A stretch of 45,564 bases of DNA. It comes from JBCBWG01 sp036804185 (GTDB lineage Bacteria > Pseudomonadota > Alphaproteobacteria > Rhizobiales > Hyphomicrobiaceae). The notes under the pieces were generated by a model. It did no database searches. It worked only from the letters and a program-made list of their open reading frames with translations, and was not told the DNA's origin. The number at the start of each line of letters is the position of its first letter. The stretch's first letter is position 1. Positions 32,341 to 40,623 of this stretch are shown here, one piece after another. A program made the translations under genes and the position numbers. Location: positions 1 through 45,564 of the forward strand of contig JBHJOC010000032.1 of assembly GCA_050330095.1 (NCBI GenBank), read 5' to 3'.

Positions 32341-32401
32341 GAGGGCGCCGGCCCCCGACGCTCACCGGCGGTCGGGCGGAGCGGGCTTTTTGGGCGCCCT
32401 C
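32341..32401 (+). promoter_or_regulatory. Structured leader of yajC
   Basis: GAGGGCGCC (32341-32349) and GGCGCCCTC (32393-32401) are perfect complements enclosing 43 nt, with an inner CCCGAC/GTCGGG pair and the sequence GCGGGCTTTTT just before the 3' arm. The T-run after a GC element looks terminator-like, so two alternative folds are possible. This is a candidate attenuator or RNA regulator and is not assigned to a known class. Confidence 0.45.
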
Positions 32402-32446
32402 GCCAGTGTTGCGCCCGAAGTGGCGTTGCTCCATGGAGACCTTGGA

Positions 32447-32779
32447 ATGATCATCTCGCCGGCATACGCACAGGGTGCGCCGGGCGGGGGCGGCGATTTT
32501 CTGATATCGCTGATCCCGATCCTTTTGATGTTCGTCATCTTCTATTTCCTGCTGTTTCGGCCGCAGCAGCAGCGCATCAAGGCGCACCAGCAGATGGTGG
32601 CCAACGTCAAGCGCGGTGACACCGTCGTAACGGCGGGCGGTCTCGTCGGCCGGGTGACCCGGGTCAAGGAAGACGATCCGGAGATTGAGATCGAGATCGC
32701 GGAAAATACCCGCGTCCGGGTGGTGCGCTCGACGCTTGCCGATGTGAGAGCGAAGGGCGAGGCCGTCGAAAAGGCGTGA
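32447..32779 (+). CDS. yajC: YajC, SecDF-associated preprotein translocase subunit
   Basis: A 110-residue inner-membrane protein with a single spanning helix (about 18-36, F-L-I-S-L-I-P-I-L-L-M-F-V-I-F-Y-F-L-L). It is followed by the family signature F-R-P-Q-Q-Q-R-I-K and a cytoplasmic domain with G-D-T-V-V-T-A-G-G-L-V-G and R-V-V-R-S-T-L-A-D-V. YajC binds SecD and SecF at the holotranslocon. The start ATG 32447 is preceded by GGAG at 8 nt; longer frames upstream read into the leader. It is followed by secD after 106 nt, the usual order. Confidence 0.93.
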   Translation: MIISPAYAQGAPGGGGDFLISLIPILLMFVIFYFLLFRPQQQRIKAHQQMVANVKRGDTVVTAGGLVGRVTRVKEDDPEIEIEIAENTRVRVVRSTLADVRAKGEAVEKA

Positions 32780-32885
32780 CATCCAGGCATTGCGGGGGCA
32801 GGCCAGTGCCGTGGCAACCGGCCCCGAGCGCCCTCGACATCAGCGCTGCGCGGTCTGGTTGGCAAACTTCGATAAGGCGGTTTCG

Positions 32886-34496
32886 ATGCTTCACTTCTCG
32901 CCCTTGAAAACGGCAGCGATCGTCATCGCCGTGCTGCTCGCGTTCATCTCGGCGTTGCCCAACATGTTTACCCGCGAAACGGTCGACAGCTGGCCAGCGA
33001 TCATGCCGCAAAGCCAAGTGAAACTCGGTCTCGACCTCAGGGGTGGCGCGCACCTCCTGCTCGCCATGGATACGGATGAGCTGCGCAGCGACATGCTGCA
33101 GACGCTGCGCGCTGACGTGCGCGCTACCTTGCGTCGCGCGCGGATCGGTGTGCAGGCAACCGCGGTCCGGGGCGACAGCGTCCAGGTTCGGCTCGCAAAC
33201 TCGGCTGACGAGGCAACCGCGCTTACCGAGCTGCGAAGGCTTGCAGAGCCGATTTCGACTGACATGCTGCTCGGGTCAAACGAGCTCAATCTGTCCGTCG
33301 AGCGCACGGCAGACGGATTGATCAGTCTGCGTTATACGCCAGCCGCGATCGCAAGGCGCACGACCGATGCCATCGGCGCTGCAATCGAAACCGTGCGCCG
33401 GCGTGTCGATCCAGCCGGCAACGTCGACGCCACCATCACGCGGAATGGTGCCGACCGTATTCTGCTGCAGGTTCCAGGCGTTGCCGACACCGCTGAATTG
33501 AAGCGTCGGATCGGCGAAGTGGCGAGCTTGAGTTTCCATGCCGTGCACCCGAGCGAGATCGCCGGCGACGGGCCAGCACCGCCGGGCTTCAGGGCCTTCC
33601 CGTCCGTCGAGAATCCGGGCTTCCAATATCTGCTCGATGAGAGCCCTGTCGTGCGCGGCGACGACCTTGTCGATGCTCAACCCGGTTTCGACCAGCGCAC
33701 CAACGAGCCAATCATCAATTTCCGCTTCAATCAGGCTGGTGGTCGAAAGTTCGGCAGTTGGACGTCAGAGAACGTCGGGCGCCCGTTTGCGATCGTTCTC
33801 GATGGGAGGGTGCTCTCGGCACCGGTTGTCCGCGAGCCCATCCTCGGCGGGTCGGGGCAGATTTCCGGCAGCTTTACGGTCCAGTCTGCGAGTGATCTGG
33901 CGATTAACCTGAAATCAGGCGCGCTCCCTGCCAAACTGACCGTCGTTGAAGAGCGCACGGTTGGTCCGACGCTCGGGGCCGATTCGATCCGGGCCGGGAT
34001 GATTGCGTTCGCGATCGGCAGCGCGTTTACTGTGGTGTTCACGGTCTTCGTCTATGGCACGTTCGGCCTGCTCGCCGTTGCAGGCCTCTTGATCAACGCG
34101 CTGCTTATCCTCGGGCTGATGTCGCAGATGGGATCGACCCTCACGCTGCCGGGGATCGCCGGTCTCGTGCTCACAATCGGCATGGCGATCGACGCGAATG
34201 TGCTCATCTATGAGCGCATCCGTGAGGAACTCCGGAACGGTAAGAATGCCGTGCAGGCGATCGACACTGGGTTCAGCCGCGCCATGGTGACGATCGTTGA
34301 CAGCCAGCTCACGACCCTTGCCGCCGCGGTCATCATGTTCTGGCTCGGATCGGGCCCGATCCGCGGATTTGCCGTTACATTGTCGATCGGGATCTTCACC
34401 TCGATCTTCACGGCGGTGTTCGTCGTGCGGCTGCTCGTCGCCCTCTGGCTCAGGGCTGAGAGGGCGCGTAGTCGAACCGTCGACGTTCCGATTTGA
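32886..34496 (+). CDS. secD: Protein translocase subunit SecD
   Basis: A 536-residue RND-like membrane protein with six helices. After the first helix (10-28) the periplasmic P1 domain opens with L-G-L-D-L-R-G-G at 47-54. The later helices hold G-P-T-L-G-A-D-S-I-R-A-G (entry to TM2) and G-M-A-I-D-A-N-V-L-I-Y-E-R-I-R-E-E (TM4 with the proton-relay Asp). SecD with SecF uses the proton gradient to complete protein export and to pull the polypeptide from the SecYEG channel. The start ATG 32886 follows AAGG, 8 nt away; ATG 32790 would add residues that do not fit. It is 103 nt before secF. Confidence 0.95.
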   Translation: MLHFSPLKTAAIVIAVLLAFISALPNMFTRETVDSWPAIMPQSQVKLGLDLRGGAHLLLAMDTDELRSDMLQTLRADVRATLRRARIGVQATAVRGDSVQVRLANSADEATALTELRRLAEPISTDMLLGSNELNLSVERTADGLISLRYTPAAIARRTTDAIGAAIETVRRRVDPAGNVDATITRNGADRILLQVPGVADTAELKRRIGEVASLSFHAVHPSEIAGDGPAPPGFRAFPSVENPGFQYLLDESPVVRGDDLVDAQPGFDQRTNEPIINFRFNQAGGRKFGSWTSENVGRPFAIVLDGRVLSAPVVREPILGGSGQISGSFTVQSASDLAINLKSGALPAKLTVVEERTVGPTLGADSIRAGMIAFAIGSAFTVVFTVFVYGTFGLLAVAGLLINALLILGLMSQMGSTLTLPGIAGLVLTIGMAIDANVLIYERIREELRNGKNAVQAIDTGFSRAMVTIVDSQLTTLAAAVIMFWLGSGPIRGFAVTLSIGIFTSIFTAVFVVRLLVALWLRAERARSRTVDVPI

Positions 34497-34599
34497 GGCG
34501 GCATCGTAACTGCGGCAACGGCGGCGGCACCTGGACATGAGGCTTTATTCGCCTTCGTGCCGTCCAGACCGTCGTCCCAACTAGCGAAGCACCACGCAC

Positions 34600-35565
34600 A
34601 TGCTCCTCGTTCCAAACTTCAGAGGCCGCCACTTCATACCTGAAGGAACGCACATCGACTTCATGGCGTTCCGAAAGGTTTGCTTCTGGACCTCGATCAT
34701 TATGATGGTCGTGGCACTGGGGCTGTTTCTGACGCGCGGCCTGAATTACGGCGTCGACTTCACCGGCGGCACGATGATCGAATTGCGGTCGACGAGCGGA
34801 CCTGCCGATATCACGGCGCTGAGGTCAACCGTTGGCGGGCTCGGCCTTGGCGAAGTTCAAATCCAGGAGTTCGGGCAACCGACCGACGTCCTTGTGCGCA
34901 TAGGCACACAGGCCGGCGGCGAAGAGGCGCAGCAGGACGCCCTGAACCGCATGCTCGCCGCGGTTGAAGGACGCTACGAGCAGCGCCGCGTCGAGGTCGT
35001 TGGGCCTGCCGTATCGGGCGAATTGCGTATGACCGGCATTATCGCGGTCATCGCGTCGATCATCGCGATCCTCATCTACATCTGGTTCCGTTTCGAGTGG
35101 CAATTCGCGGTCGGGGCGGTGCTTGCCCTCACCCACGACGTGCTCATTACGGTCGGGCTCTTCTCGCTATTTCAGCTGCAGTTCGATCTTTCGATCGTCG
35201 CGGCGCTCCTGACGATCCTCGGTTACTCGGTCAACGATACCGTTGTGGTGTCCGACCGCATCCGAGAAAATCTGCGGAAATACAAGAAAATGGAGCTTCC
35301 TGCGCTGCTCAATCTGTCGATCAATGAGACGTTGTCGCGAACATTGATGACGTCGAGCACGACGATCCTTGTCCTGCTGGCGCTCTACTTCTTCGGCGGT
35401 GAAATCATCCACAACTTCAGTCTCGCGATCCTGTTTGGCATTGTGATTGGAACATACTCCTCGATTTTCATCGCAGCGCCGGTTCTTGAACTTCTGGGCG
35501 TCAAGCGGGATTGGTCGGGTCTGTCGAAGGATGCCAAGGCGGCTGCGGGCGTCTCGGCGAACTGA
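34600..35565 (+). CDS. secF: Protein translocase subunit SecF
   Basis: The 321-residue partner of SecD. The family start G-L-N-Y-G-V-D-F-T-G-G-T lies at 47-58, and L-T-I-L-G-Y-S-V-N-D-T-V-V-V-S-D-R-I-R-E-N marks the proton-coupling helix. Six helices are readable, including an I-A-V-I-A-S-I-I-A-I-L-I-Y-I-W-F-R helix after the periplasmic domain. The start at ATG 34600 has only a weak SD (GCGAAG). It lies 103 nt after secD and 150 nt before the Mth938-like gene. SecD and SecF are separate proteins here, not fused. Confidence 0.95.
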   Translation: MLLVPNFRGRHFIPEGTHIDFMAFRKVCFWTSIIMMVVALGLFLTRGLNYGVDFTGGTMIELRSTSGPADITALRSTVGGLGLGEVQIQEFGQPTDVLVRIGTQAGGEEAQQDALNRMLAAVEGRYEQRRVEVVGPAVSGELRMTGIIAVIASIIAILIYIWFRFEWQFAVGAVLALTHDVLITVGLFSLFQLQFDLSIVAALLTILGYSVNDTVVVSDRIRENLRKYKKMELPALLNLSINETLSRTLMTSSTTILVLLALYFFGGEIIHNFSLAILFGIVIGTYSSIFIAAPVLELLGVKRDWSGLSKDAKAAAGVSAN

Positions 35566-35715
35566 GGTCCGATGGCTGGCGCTTGCTTGCGCCAATCCAT
35601 TGGCTGGGCTCTGCGAGCGGGCTTGGTTTCGGGTTCTGGAGCGCACAGCGGGGGCTGACATGTCCGGCCTGGACAGCTCCCGTCCGGGAACGAATGGTAG
35701 AGGAGCGCGACAGGG

Positions 35716-36120
35716 ATGCCCGACGCTGCACGAGAAACTTCAGGCGCCGTCGGGGTCGCGTCATACCCTTATCCGGCGCCGATCGACTCCTACGGCAACG
35801 GGGGCTTCCGCTTTGCCGGCATGAGCCATCGTGGTTCCCTCCTGTTCCTGCCGACGGGGGTCTTCGCGTGGGAGGTCAGTGACCCGACCTCGCTCACTCT
35901 TGCCATGTTGTTGCCGGTCATTGGCACCCTCTCCGCCCCAGGTTTTCTCATTCTCGGCACAGGCCAGACTCAGATGTTCCCGAGCCGCGACATTCGCCGG
36001 GCGTTCCTCGATCGCGGGCTTGGTCTCGAACCGATGGATACGGGTGCGGCCTGCCGGACCTACAACGTGCTGCTCGCCGAGAAACGCCCCGTCGCTGCTG
36101 CGGTCATCGCGGTTCCGTGA
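35716..36120 (+). CDS. Mth938-domain protein (NDUFAF3-like)
   Basis: A 134-residue protein of the Mth938/DUF498 fold. I-D-S-Y-G-N-G-G-F-R-F opens the domain, followed by G-S-L-L-F-L-P-T-G-V-F-A-W, L-I-L-G-T-G-Q-T-Q-M-F-P-S near 80, and M-D-T-G-A-A-C-R-T-Y-N-V-L-L-A-E-K-R-P-V at the end. The mitochondrial member NDUFAF3 helps assemble respiratory complex I. In alphaproteobacteria the family sits beside the sec genes, as here. The start ATG 35716 has AGGAG 10 nt upstream. The stop overlaps a GTG of the next frame (GTGA), but ATG 36132 looks the better start for that gene. Confidence 0.9.
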   Translation: MPDAARETSGAVGVASYPYPAPIDSYGNGGFRFAGMSHRGSLLFLPTGVFAWEVSDPTSLTLAMLLPVIGTLSAPGFLILGTGQTQMFPSRDIRRAFLDRGLGLEPMDTGAACRTYNVLLAEKRPVAAAVIAVP

Positions 36121-36131
36121 GGGGGCCGGGC

Positions 36132-36998
36132 ATGGCTGAACGCGCAGGGGTCAGCCATGATGCCAAGACGGTCCTGCGCATGACTGCGCGTGCTCACGAG
36201 ATCGACCGCTATCTGGCGGCCGTCGTTGGGCCGGCAGGTCCGCGCGACGATCTCATCACGCTTGCAGCGTTTGTCGGCGAGGTCGCCCGCGTTCCCATCA
36301 TGGTGAGCGAGCCAATGATTGGCCAGATCCGGCTGCAGTGGTGGCGTGACACGATCGAGGCTGGCGCCGCGACTGGCCTGTCGAGTGGAAACCCGATCGC
36401 CGATGCGTTCGCTGATGTGCTGCGTCGCCGCAAGCTGCCAGTCGGCCTGGCGATCGGCGTGATCGATGCGCAAGAGACATTGCTCGACGATCGCCCCCCG
36501 ACCGACGACGAAGCGTTGCGCCAGCACCTCGCCAAAGCCCAGGGTATCCCATTCGAATTCGCGGGCCGCGTCCTTGGCGCCCACACCGGAACCGCCGACC
36601 AGTCGTCTCTCGCATCGGTATGGGCCTCAGCCGGCATGTGCTACGGGCTTGCCCGCACACTCCTCGAACTCGCAGCCGTTGCCGCCCAGGGCCGCACACT
36701 TCTTCCGGCTGCGCGCCTCGCTCGAGCCAGTATCTCTCCGAGCCTTTTGAACGCGCCCGAGAGCGCTGAGGCGGTCGGCAACGTCGTTCGCGAGCTGATG
36801 GACGAGGCGCACTTCGAATTCACGGCGCTGATGCGACAACGCGCGACGCTCTCGCCCGCGGTTCGCGCAGCGCTTCGGCCGCTGTCGTTGGTACCTGCAT
36901 ATCTCGCAAAGGTTGAACGCGCCGGACCGTCGATTGCACGCGTGCCCATCGACGTCATGCCCCTGACACGGTTCTGGCGGATTTGGCGCGGGATTTGA
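36132..36998 (+). CDS. Squalene/phytoene-synthase-like protein (NDUFAF6-like)
   Basis: A 288-residue all-helical protein of the squalene/phytoene synthase fold. G-Q-I-R-L-Q-W-W-R-D-T-I near residue 65 is the family's helix, and later elements A-K-A-Q-G-I-P-F-E-F-A-G and S-A-G-M-C-Y-G-L-A-R follow. The first D-x-x-x-D site of true synthases is not recognisable, as in NDUFAF6-type members, so enzymatic isoprenoid chemistry is doubtful. The start ATG 36132 has AGGGGG 6 nt upstream; GTG 36117, overlapping the Mth938 stop, is the alternative. It follows the Mth938 gene closely and precedes the SGNH hydrolase by 22 nt. Confidence 0.85.
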   Translation: MAERAGVSHDAKTVLRMTARAHEIDRYLAAVVGPAGPRDDLITLAAFVGEVARVPIMVSEPMIGQIRLQWWRDTIEAGAATGLSSGNPIADAFADVLRRRKLPVGLAIGVIDAQETLLDDRPPTDDEALRQHLAKAQGIPFEFAGRVLGAHTGTADQSSLASVWASAGMCYGLARTLLELAAVAAQGRTLLPAARLARASISPSLLNAPESAEAVGNVVRELMDEAHFEFTALMRQRATLSPAVRAALRPLSLVPAYLAKVERAGPSIARVPIDVMPLTRFWRIWRGI

Positions 36999-37020
36999 CG
37001 AACGACGGAGGGGGCAAACG

Positions 37021-39135
37021 ATGTCTGAAGGCAGAGTGAAGCGGACCGCCATCTGCAGTGCGCGACTACTCCGGACAGAGAGAACAAGCACGCTCGTCGC
37101 ACTGTTTCTGCTGGCAGCCCTGGCCTTTTCTGTCGGGTCCATGCCTGTTGCTGCAGAGAGCGAGCGGATGGAGTTCGATCCGCGCGGGATTTTCGGCGGG
37201 CCGAGGTCTGGGGCCCAAGTTCAGGATCCTTACGCCGCGCCGTCCGCACCTGAGCCGGCGACGGCAGGACGCCGTGTCGCCCCGATTGGGCTCGCTGCAC
37301 GCCCAGTGCTCACGTGGCGTGTCGAGAACCCGTTTCGTTTGTTTGACGATCCTCGCGAGACAGAGCGCCACCGCCATGTCTTTGAGTCCTTGTCGCCAGA
37401 GCAGCGTCGCGCACCGGTCCTGTCCGCCGAGCGGATGCTTGCGCAGGATCTCCCCTTCGGTTGGGCCGAACAGGTTTTCGGCGCGGTCTGCTGGGATCCT
37501 GCGTCGAACCTCCATCGCTGTCCCGGCGGCGGCGACTATGTCGACCCCGACCATCACGCCGTTTTGGCGCGGATCGAGCAGGTGCCGGATGCAGAGGTGC
37601 TGCGATGCGTATGGCGGCTCGAGCCGAGGCCGGGCGCTGATGCAGGGCGCGAACGTCAGGCAAACCCGGTGACGGTTCCCTGCAATGATGAAGCCCGTTT
37701 GGTTATCCCCTATCCCGCCGGTGCCGACGTGACGGTCGAGATCGGCGAGGTCGAGGTCGCCAGGACGCGGATCGTCGTCCAGGATTTGCTGATCGTCGGT
37801 GTCGGCGACAGCTTTGGCTCGGGTGAGGGCAACCCCGACGTGGCCGTGCGCTTCGATCCCGATCGCGAAGCCGATTATGGGATCGCCGGCGAGAACTTCG
37901 CCGTAGCCGGCTATCCGGCACGCGTCGGAGCCTGGCGCCAGATTGGCGACAGGGAATTCCAGCGCCACAATGCAAGATGGCTCGATCAGGCCTGCCATCG
38001 TTCGCTCTATAGCAACCAACTCCGCGCCGCCCTGCAGCTTGCGGTCGAGGACCCGCACAGGGCTGTGACGTTTCTCCACCTGGCATGTTCAGGCGCGGAA
38101 ATCACGCGCGGGCTGTTCCTGCGCTACACGGGGCACGAGTGGGTTCCTGACCCGCCTGAGTTCTCCCAGATCTCGGCCATTGCCAAAGCGCAATGCGGGC
38201 CGCGCGAAACGAAAGTGCAGATCCTGCCTGAAGCCTATCACATGGGCGGGGCGATCCCGGAGCTGATGGGTGCTTTGACGTTGCACGAGTGCGACCGCCG
38301 GCATTCCCGCAAGATCGACCTGCTGCTGGTCTCGATCGGCGGCAATGACATGGGCTTCGCGCGTCTGGTTGCCAACGCCGTGCTCGACCAGCAAAGCCTG
38401 CTCAGGCGCCTCGGCGGCTGGCTTGGGCAGGTTCACGACCGCAAGATGGCGGAGGCGCAACTCGTCGAGCTCGAGCAGCGCTATCGGGCCTTGAAACGGG
38501 CGACGCACTACATCCTGAATATTCCCTGGGCGGAGAGCGATCGGGTGATCCTGACCGCCTATCCGCCGATGGCCTTGCTCGAGGATGGGCGAACGATCTG
38601 TCCGTCCGGCACGTCGGGAATGGAGGTCTTGCCCGTTTTTCGACTCGATGAGCGCGACGCAGCCGATGGGGAAAAGGCAGCCGAGCGTCTCCATCAACTG
38701 ATGCGCCGCGCAGCGCGTCAGCACGGCTGGACGTTTGTCGAATCGCATCGTGCGCAGTTCAAAGGACGCGGCATCTGCGCCGGGTACAGCGGTGGCATTG
38801 CGCTTTCGAGTGCCGAAGACCTGCGGTTTCCAAGACGTATTGGCGGCACGTGGGAACCGTTCAGCCCGGCGGACTTCCGGCCCTACGCACCACGCCAGAG
38901 ATGGTTTCGCACGCCGAACGATGCCTTCCTGACGGGGCACTTCCACGTCGCCGGATCGCTGATGCAGAACATTCTTCGCAACCGCAATCTGACGTGGACG
39001 CAGGTTCTTCTCGCCTCGACCTATTCGGGCGCCTTTCACCCCACGGCCGAGGGTCACGCGGCCATCGCAGATGGAGTCGTCGTGGCGGCACGACGCGTGC
39101 TCGAGAAATACTCGGGCCGGAACCGACAGAAGTAA
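37021..39135 (+). CDS. Large exported SGNH/GDSL hydrolase
   Basis: A 704-residue protein. An N-terminal hydrophobic segment (23-44, L-V-A-L-F-L-L-A-A-L-A-F) with a probable cleavage near V-A-A-E-S makes it exported. Residues 50-250 have no recognised domain. The SGNH blocks then appear: nucleophile S264 in G-V-G-D-S-F-G-S-G-E-G, N442 in I-G-G-N-D-M-G-F, and C-terminal H673 in A-F-H-P-T-A-E-G-H. Block spacing resembles the SEST-like esterases with large insertions. It is predicted to hydrolyse an ester (acyl chain, polysaccharide O-acetyl) outside the cytoplasm; the substrate is unknown. GGAGG sits just upstream and it lies 22 nt after the SQS/PSY-like gene, so it is in the same operon. Confidence 0.85.
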   Translation: MSEGRVKRTAICSARLLRTERTSTLVALFLLAALAFSVGSMPVAAESERMEFDPRGIFGGPRSGAQVQDPYAAPSAPEPATAGRRVAPIGLAARPVLTWRVENPFRLFDDPRETERHRHVFESLSPEQRRAPVLSAERMLAQDLPFGWAEQVFGAVCWDPASNLHRCPGGGDYVDPDHHAVLARIEQVPDAEVLRCVWRLEPRPGADAGRERQANPVTVPCNDEARLVIPYPAGADVTVEIGEVEVARTRIVVQDLLIVGVGDSFGSGEGNPDVAVRFDPDREADYGIAGENFAVAGYPARVGAWRQIGDREFQRHNARWLDQACHRSLYSNQLRAALQLAVEDPHRAVTFLHLACSGAEITRGLFLRYTGHEWVPDPPEFSQISAIAKAQCGPRETKVQILPEAYHMGGAIPELMGALTLHECDRRHSRKIDLLLVSIGGNDMGFARLVANAVLDQQSLLRRLGGWLGQVHDRKMAEAQLVELEQRYRALKRATHYILNIPWAESDRVILTAYPPMALLEDGRTICPSGTSGMEVLPVFRLDERDAADGEKAAERLHQLMRRAARQHGWTFVESHRAQFKGRGICAGYSGGIALSSAEDLRFPRRIGGTWEPFSPADFRPYAPRQRWFRTPNDAFLTGHFHVAGSLMQNILRNRNLTWTQVLLASTYSGAFHPTAEGHAAIADGVVVAARRVLEKYSGRNRQK

Positions 39136-39180
39136 ACGCATGACCACCCACAAGGCGCGGCCGGGATAACACCCCATTAG

Positions 39181-39211
39181 CCCGCAACGCAGGTTCATCC
39201 TGCGTCGCGGG
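39181..39211. terminator. Bidirectional stem-loop between SGNH hydrolase and metC
   Basis: CCCGCAACGCAGG (39181-39193) pairs with CCTGCGTCGCGGG (39199-39211) around TTCAT, 12 of 13 pairs matching. It lies between two convergent stop codons (39135 and 39222) and is followed on the plus strand by A/T-rich AATAATTAAAT, so it can end both transcripts. Confidence 0.75.
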
Positions 39212-39221
39212 AACGGAATAA

Positions 39222-40382
39222 TTAAATCAGTTCAAGAGCCTGCTCCAAGTCGGCAATAAGATCGGCCGGGTCTTCGAACCCGACGTGGAGGCGTGCAATC
39301 CGCCCCCCTGACCACCCTGGCACCTGCCCATAAACCATCACCAAGCTCTCGAAACCACCCCACGACGCACCGAGACCAAACAATGTCAAGGCATCGGCGA
39401 ACCGGTTCACCGCTTCCTGAGCCACGTGATCGTGAAATGCGATCGAAAACAGCCCGTTTGCACCGGCGAAATCCCGTTTCCACAACGGGTGGTGCGCATC
39501 CGCTTCCCTGGCCGGATAGAGCACGTGTGCGATCTTGGGATGGCGCGCCAGCCAATCGGTAACGATTCGGGCGCTCGCCTGATGCGCCCTCAAGCGTGCA
39601 TCGACCGAGCGCAGCCCACGCAGTGCCTGATAGGCATCATCCGGGCTTACCGTCTGACCGAGCATGTCTGAATCCCTGCGCAGCTGCTTGAGATAGCGCG
39701 CATTCGTCGTCACCGACCCCATCATGACGTCGGAATGACCGGCGACATACTTGGTGATCGCAACGACCGAGACGTCGGCCCCGAGCGGGATCGGCCGGTA
39801 GAGCCCCGGACAGCCCCACGTGTTATCGACGACAAGTGGAATGTCGCGCGGCCGGGTCAACGCCGCCAGCGCCGGAACGTCCTGGATGTCGAAGACGATC
39901 GACCCTGGATTGTCGATGTAGATCATGCGCGTGTGGGGCCTGAGCCGGGCCGCCGCTTCAACGTGTCCACCGGGATAGAACTCACAGTCGATGCCACGCT
40001 GCGGCAGAAACTCGGTCGCGAGTGCGCGTGCAGGTCCGTAGACGGTTTCGCCAAACAGGACGTGGTCTCCGGGCCGGAGCAGTGACAGAAGCGGATGAGC
40101 GATGGCGGCAAGCCCTGTCGGAAACAGCAGCGTACCCGCCCCGCCCTCAATCTCGGTCATCGCCTCTTCGAGCTTGAAGCTCGTCGGCGTACCGCGCGCG
40201 CCGTACCTGAAGACCCGCTCGCCAGCCTCGTCGCGCGCCCGTGTCTCGCGCATGGCATCGACCGAGTCATAGAGCACCGTCGAGGCGCGCACGACCGGTG
40301 GGTTGACCGATTTACGAGGACCGGGCGCATCGTTGCGCCCCATATGCACGAGGCGGGTGCGAAAGCCTTTTGGCTCGGCCAT
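39222..40382 (-). CDS. metC: Cystathionine beta-lyase
   Basis: A 386-residue PLP enzyme of the Cys/Met gamma family. It splits cystathionine into homocysteine, pyruvate and ammonia for methionine synthesis. The Schiff-base K211 is in A-I-T-K-Y-V-A-G-H-S-D-V-M. Other family elements are R-Y-G-A-R-G-T-P-T near 59-67, the F-P-T-G-L-A-A-I region near 87, V-D-N-T-W-G near 185, and the C-terminal L-G-A-S-W-G-G-F-E-S, which is characteristic of MetC. The Cys/Met family start M-G-R-N-D-A-P-G-P-R is present. ATG 40382 is the only fitting start. It is convergent with the SGNH gene and divergent from the CoA-transferase. Confidence 0.93.
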   Translation of the reverse strand: MAEPKGFRTRLVHMGRNDAPGPRKSVNPPVVRASTVLYDSVDAMRETRARDEAGERVFRYGARGTPTSFKLEEAMTEIEGGAGTLLFPTGLAAIAHPLLSLLRPGDHVLFGETVYGPARALATEFLPQRGIDCEFYPGGHVEAAARLRPHTRMIYIDNPGSIVFDIQDVPALAALTRPRDIPLVVDNTWGCPGLYRPIPLGADVSVVAITKYVAGHSDVMMGSVTTNARYLKQLRRDSDMLGQTVSPDDAYQALRGLRSVDARLRAHQASARIVTDWLARHPKIAHVLYPAREADAHHPLWKRDFAGANGLFSIAFHDHVAQEAVNRFADALTLFGLGASWGGFESLVMVYGQVPGWSGGRIARLHVGFEDPADLIADLEQALELI

Positions 40383-40468
40383 GGATCACGATCTCGAGAG
40401 CTGAGGGCGGGAGCTTGACCGTAGTCGCGGCCGGCCGATGCCTCAAGCCGTTGTCGCCATGCTATCTC

Positions 40469-40483
40469 GTTGCGACCTGCAAC
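40469..40483. promoter_or_regulatory. 15-bp inverted repeat between metC and the CoA-transferase gene
   Basis: GTTGC and GCAAC are inverted 5-bp arms separated by GACCT, in the divergent promoter region. They could be a dimeric-regulator site; 5-bp arms are short, so chance is possible. Confidence 0.25.
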
Positions 40484-40623
40484 TCGTAAAGCGTTGTCTG
40501 TCCGCGGGTGCGCGGCTCGGCACAACCGGCACTGGCCTCAGCGGTTGGGTCGCGCTACGTCAGAAGATGACCGCCGTCATGCGCTCGCAAGAAGCCGCAG
40601 ACCCCGGCCCCGGGAGGATCAGA

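Larger units (their letters stand above)
32094..32446. other. 353-nt divergent region with yajC promoter and structured leader
   Basis: No gene recognised. It separates the divergent DUF815 ATPase and yajC genes. A promoter facing yajC is at 32301-32328 and a stem-loop leader at 32341-32401, both listed separately. The DUF815 promoter must lie in the left part, but no boxes were convincing. Confidence 0.6.

Noticed and set aside
37066..38079. Minus-strand frame inside the SGNH hydrolase
   Set aside because: The plus strand has SGNH blocks and a strong ribosome site; the minus product looks like reverse-frame noise.
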